Below are positions 7,401 through 9,759 of a stretch of 9,759 bases of DNA, one piece after another. Position 1 is the first letter of the stretch. Every line of letters begins with the position of its first letter. The position numbers and the translations under genes are program-made. Below the pieces are notes generated by a model. The model worked only from the letters and a program-made list of their open reading frames with translations, searched no databases and was not told the DNA's origin. Origin of the DNA: an uncultured Clostridia bacterium (GTDB lineage: Bacteria; Bacillota; Clostridia; UMGS1810); the NCBI GenBank assembly GCA_934454585.1, contig CAKSFP010000054.1, forward strand, positions 1 through 9,759, read 5' to 3'.

Positions 7401-9759
7401 ACGCCGGGTTCACCGTGAGCGGCACCGCGCCGAAGGTGTATATAAACGGCGTTTTAACGGAGCCGCTCGGCGGACTGTACGGATTTGAGGTGACGAAAAA
7501 TTCGTCTGTTGTCGTGACAGATGCATCGAAGATTAATGTCATCTACAATGCAAACGGCGGCACGGACGCACCTATAGACAACAATGGATATTCAAACGGC
7601 GACTTGGCTTTAATCAAAAATGACAAACCGACGAGGGTCGGCTACAGCTTCATCGGCTGGGCGCGTACTGCGTCTGCGGCAGCTAAAGATTTTAATGCCG
7701 GCGATGTCATAACGGCAATTGCAGAGGATATAATCCTCTATGCTGTGTGGGAGCCGATAGAATACACCATAAAATATGACACAAACGGCGGCAGCGGCAC
7801 CATGGGCGACACTGCGGCGTTTTATGACGAAATGACCGCACTTGCAAAAAATGCTTATGAAAAGACAGGCTCACAGTTTGTCGGCTGGGCATATGCGGCT
7901 GACGGTGAGATTGCTTATGCGGACCGTGCAAGCGTAAAGAACCTGACAGCTGTCAACGGCGGCGAGGTTGTGCTCTATGCAATCTGGCGAGGTGCAAAGA
8001 CGAAGATCAATTTCCGCTTTGAGGGAGGCACATCAGGCACTCCGAGCAGCGAGGCGGCATACGGCAAACCGCTGACGGCGGATAATCTCATCGCACCGAC
8101 AAGACACGGCTACAAATTCGGCGGCTACTACACCGCGCCAAACAAGGGCGGCAACATGGTGTACAATTCGGACATGATTCCTGTTGATACTAATCCGTGG
8201 AGCAGTGTTGCCGCGGAACTTGACCTCTATGCGGCGTGGGAGCCTATCTCATATACCGTCGCGTTCGTGAACGGAACAGATACGATTGACACCATGCCGG
8301 CAGTATACGGAAATCCGTTCCGCTTGCCGACTGCGGAGAGTCTCGGTATTACAGTTTCCGAGGGATGGTCTTTCCCGGGCTGGTCGGTTGCATCCGGAAG
8401 CGATGCGGTCTACTACACCGACGGTCAGGAGATTGTCACAGGTCTTGCGGACAATGACGGCGACACGGTTTACCTCTATGCGGTGATTCGCAAAAATGTA
8501 AGCTACACAATTAAATATGACAAGAACACAACGGAAGATATATTGGTTCCGGGTGTGCAGACCAAGGAGCACGGCAAGGTGCTGACACTCAGCTCACAGA
8601 TACCGACACGCGTCGGCTACACCTTTGACAGGTGGAACACCGCAGCGGACGGCAGCGGCACAAGCTACCATGCCGGCGGAGAGATGAGCGCAAATGCAGA
8701 TGTCACACTCTATGCGCAGTGGAAGATTAACAAATATCCCGTAACGCTTATCACGGGCGAGGGAGTGACGGGTTCACTCAGCGCAAACGAGGTTGAGTAT
8801 GGCGGCACGGTGACAGTTACCGCCGTAAGCGGTGACGGATTTGCCGAGCCGACAATTACGGCTATACCGAGCGAAAATGCGGAGTTAATCGGAAACGGCG
8901 AATACAAGATAACAGGCGCTGTATCGTTTGTTGCGAGCGCAGCGGCGAGGGCGACATACACGGCAAGATTCTATCTTGACGGCGGACTTTACTATGTACA
9001 GTCGGCTATCGAGGGCAGTGCGGACAAAATCACTCTGCCGAATCCTCCGGCAAAACAGGGCTGCACCTTTGTCGGCTGGTTCACGGCTCAGACGGGCGGT
9101 GACAGGGTAGACGAAACAACGGCGCTTGATAGAGATATGTCAGTCTATGCGCAGTTCGAAGTAAACAAATATACCGTGACACTGCCGAGCGGCAGAAGTG
9201 AGTTTACGGTCAATGCAGCATCTTCAACCACGGTAGAGCACGGCGGAGACTTCACATTCAGCATAACCGTTGCGGACGGATACAATGCCGCCGACATGAC
9301 GGTATATGCAAACGGAATTTTGATTGAAAAGATATCCGAAAGCGGAAATACGGTTGATTTCGCAATTAAAAACATCACTGCGGAAACAGTTGTGACCGTA
9401 AGGGGAATAGGCAGAAACACATATTCCGTAACATTCGTAAACAACGGCAATATTTACTCTGTCGGAACTGTTGACGAGGGAGACAAGATAACAAAGCCGA
9501 GTGACCCGAAAAATGAGGGCAAAATCTTCGGCGGTTGGTACACTGACGAGGAATGTACACAGCCGTATGACTTTAATGCGGCAGTGAGCGGAGATGTGCG
9601 CCTGTATGCCAAGTGGACTTCGGGCGTGTACACAATTAAATATGAAGGAAACACAACCGACAGTGTAACCGTTCCGAATGCTCAGACCAAGGAGCACGGC
9701 AAGGTGCTGACACTCAGCTCACAGATACCGACACGCGTCGGCTACACCTTTGACAGGTG
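4430..9759 (+). CDS. Giant secreted repeat protein (Listeria-Bacteroides / InlB B-type repeats), 3' end outside the window
   Basis: The frame is open for 1,776 codons and reaches the window edge without a stop, so the C-terminus and any wall anchor are unseen. GAGGAG (4416-4421) lies 8 nt before the ATG. Residues 1-28 are a clear signal peptide (MKKR, a hydrophobic core, then VSA before Q29). Residues ~29-215 look like a beta-rich domain I cannot name; ~227-320 resemble a bacterial Ig-like fold (VVPGDTVTYAVRFDEAV); ~334-416 are a further beta module (AGYKLPESITVKVSG). From 417 onward come tandem 65-80 residue repeats with the Flg_new/InlB B-repeat pattern: YTVTFD..GG near the start, PTR.GYTF.GW or GY in the middle, and LYA.W at the end. 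The role is probably surface adhesion or wall structure, by analogy with InlB-type proteins. The pairing with the upstream two-component genes is positional only. Confidence 0.9.
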   Translation, partial: MKKRLVSLLMAICMVATVMPDFVLPVSAQTTSKEDWGHNSTGNLIPELKRGDTLTSVGWNNIGDQINPDAWETERDEFTNKFAIRARNTSHDIGNKGYTGGVFWRIDFSAEDQVKINKGDLELSSSARFWIQGISAEHNISVRFEFFNAQGATTGNDKATQKPAKSTSDRTVSLSLNYVKIPINTAYVEIWFSNWGSLAGRPFIGDFEAHLIDWVAPKAIEDVHEYAVNGSTALPEYVVPGDTVTYAVRFDEAVKVNNSVSIKLSNGISTTTRDIEYSADRQTVYVNVEMPGKSGQSVDLRLTDIYFTLMDDAERQSLYSKSDVSIGSLQYKSKFNVVSSLTNLNSSGSSTAHFGNNYTAKLTPKAGYKLPESITVKVSGKTVTDYTYSNSTGAIKVNSASIKGDIEIIATAQLQSYTVTFNRQSGSGGTNSVQATYTQAMPSVTPPTRNGYTFGGYYDAAGGTGTQYYDFNGNPIKNFDKTANTTLYAKWTAKSYTVSLDAAGGNGSRTITAEYDAQMPTITKPTRKGYTFRGYFTQQNGNGTKYYNADGTSARKYDKTDGLTLFAAWSANTYTVTFDKQGGSGGSDSTRATYDSNMPRITPPTRPGYAFKGYFSLTGGKGSRYYESTGSWMLKYNIDGDATLYAHWEPRTYDVVLNAQGGSGGSTVTATYGSSMPPIAAPDKPGYNFGGYYSQPNGGGELFYRADCTSAKAYDKSEGITLYAKWTPITYNIRLYSRGEYVKNIDNVTYGHLNLPSAEDAGITYPNYKFVGWNIYDEQNWAMYTADRTYSTGLVTEQGKTAYIYAAWLEKDKYTVTYDANGGEGAPSAVEVHVDEVITLSGSMPTRQDYTFLGWAASSDATAAEYQPGDSYTMGNSIVTLFAVWSKNPELTYNANGGVFTSFAAAAYPPVGSSVALTSAVPQKEGYRFVGWAESETATVSDIVASPYTMPNHDTVLYAVYEPIRYTVAVDSAAGYSVSGINAGGYVFGEYAGFTVSGTAPKVYINGVLTEPLGGLYGFEVTKNSSVVVTDASKINVIYNANGGTDAPIDNNGYSNGDLALIKNDKPTRVGYSFIGWARTASAAAKDFNAGDVITAIAEDIILYAVWEPIEYTIKYDTNGGSGTMGDTAAFYDEMTALAKNAYEKTGSQFVGWAYAADGEIAYADRASVKNLTAVNGGEVVLYAIWRGAKTKINFRFEGGTSGTPSSEAAYGKPLTADNLIAPTRHGYKFGGYYTAPNKGGNMVYNSDMIPVDTNPWSSVAAELDLYAAWEPISYTVAFVNGTDTIDTMPAVYGNPFRLPTAESLGITVSEGWSFPGWSVASGSDAVYYTDGQEIVTGLADNDGDTVYLYAVIRKNVSYTIKYDKNTTEDILVPGVQTKEHGKVLTLSSQIPTRVGYTFDRWNTAADGSGTSYHAGGEMSANADVTLYAQWKINKYPVTLITGEGVTGSLSANEVEYGGTVTVTAVSGDGFAEPTITAIPSENAELIGNGEYKITGAVSFVASAAARATYTARFYLDGGLYYVQSAIEGSADKITLPNPPAKQGCTFVGWFTAQTGGDRVDETTALDRDMSVYAQFEVNKYTVTLPSGRSEFTVNAASSTTVEHGGDFTFSITVADGYNAADMTVYANGILIEKISESGNTVDFAIKNITAETVVTVRGIGRNTYSVTFVNNGNIYSVGTVDEGDKITKPSDPKNEGKIFGGWYTDEECTQPYDFNAAVSGDVRLYAKWTSGVYTIKYEGNTTDSVTVPNAQTKEHGKVLTLSSQIPTRVGYTFDR
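5678..9759 (+). repeat. Protein-coding array of about 15 Flg_new-type repeats with three divergent modules
   Basis: Unit starts at nucleotides 5678, 5915, 6149, 6386, 6620, 6869, 7097, 7325, 7532, 7763, 8003, 8252, 8504, 8735, 8957, 9170, 9422 and 9629, the last cut by the window end. Most end in LYAKW or LYAVW. The closing Trp is Tyr in the unit at 7097, Phe in that at 8957, and lost in that at 8252 (LYAVIR). Units at 7325, 8735 and 9170 lack the GY.F.GW core and look like different beta modules placed between repeats. The first four repeats, which carry a long insert (YY..DG), resemble each other most; later ones are more varied. Confidence 0.85.
8504..9759 (+). repeat. 1,125-bp in-frame higher-order repeat with an exact 77-bp match
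   Basis: Positions 8558-8634 and 9683-9759 are identical over 77 nt, and similarity extends upstream (8504 onward resembles 9629 onward: YTIKY, NTT, then QTKEHGKVLTLSS). The offset of 1,125 bp equals 375 codons, so the frame is kept. The block contains repeat, spacer module, repeat, spacer module, repeat, and then begins again at 9629. Since the window ends inside the second copy, the number of blocks in the real gene is unknown. Confidence 0.9.

Overview
The window looks like a fragment of a gut-type Clostridia (Bacillota) genome of moderate GC. The main pointers are a SCIFF ranthipeptide precursor (a family typical of class Clostridia), consensus sigma-A promoters, strong GGAGG-type ribosome sites, an AgrC/AgrA-like GHKL kinase and LytTR regulator pair, and a very large secreted protein built of Listeria-Bacteroides (InlB B-type / Flg_new) repeats. 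No species can be named from the sequence alone.

Layout. 1-216: two copies of a 112-bp tandem repeat, each containing a 76-nt near-palindrome that folds best as minus-strand RNA. 275-1958, minus strand: a CNNM/CorC-type CBS-domain membrane protein (577-1890) with its own promoter, then a 52-codon SCIFF peptide gene (318-476) with a perfect consensus promoter and a UUCG-tetraloop terminator. 1959-2050 is the divergent promoter region. 2051-4154, plus strand: a LytTR response regulator and a GHKL sensor kinase overlapping by ATGA. 4155-4429: a gene-free spacer holding a hairpin and a strong terminator. 4430-9759, plus strand: the first 1,776 codons of a giant exported repeat protein that runs off the window.

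How it fits together. Three of the units face the cell surface. The CBS membrane protein is probably an ion transporter. The two-component pair senses something at the membrane, by family analogy a peptide, although no AgrB or AgrD gene is visible. The giant protein is probably an adhesin or cell-wall protein. The SCIFF peptide would need a radical SAM maturase (ScfB/CteB type), which is not in the window; only 317 bp remain to its left. Regulation of the adhesin by the adjacent two-component system is plausible from position only.

Both window ends coincide with 77-nt stretches that recur exactly inside the window (1-77 = 113-189; 9683-9759 = 8558-8634). This suggests that the window is a whole short-read contig broken at repeats, so copy number at both ends is uncertain.
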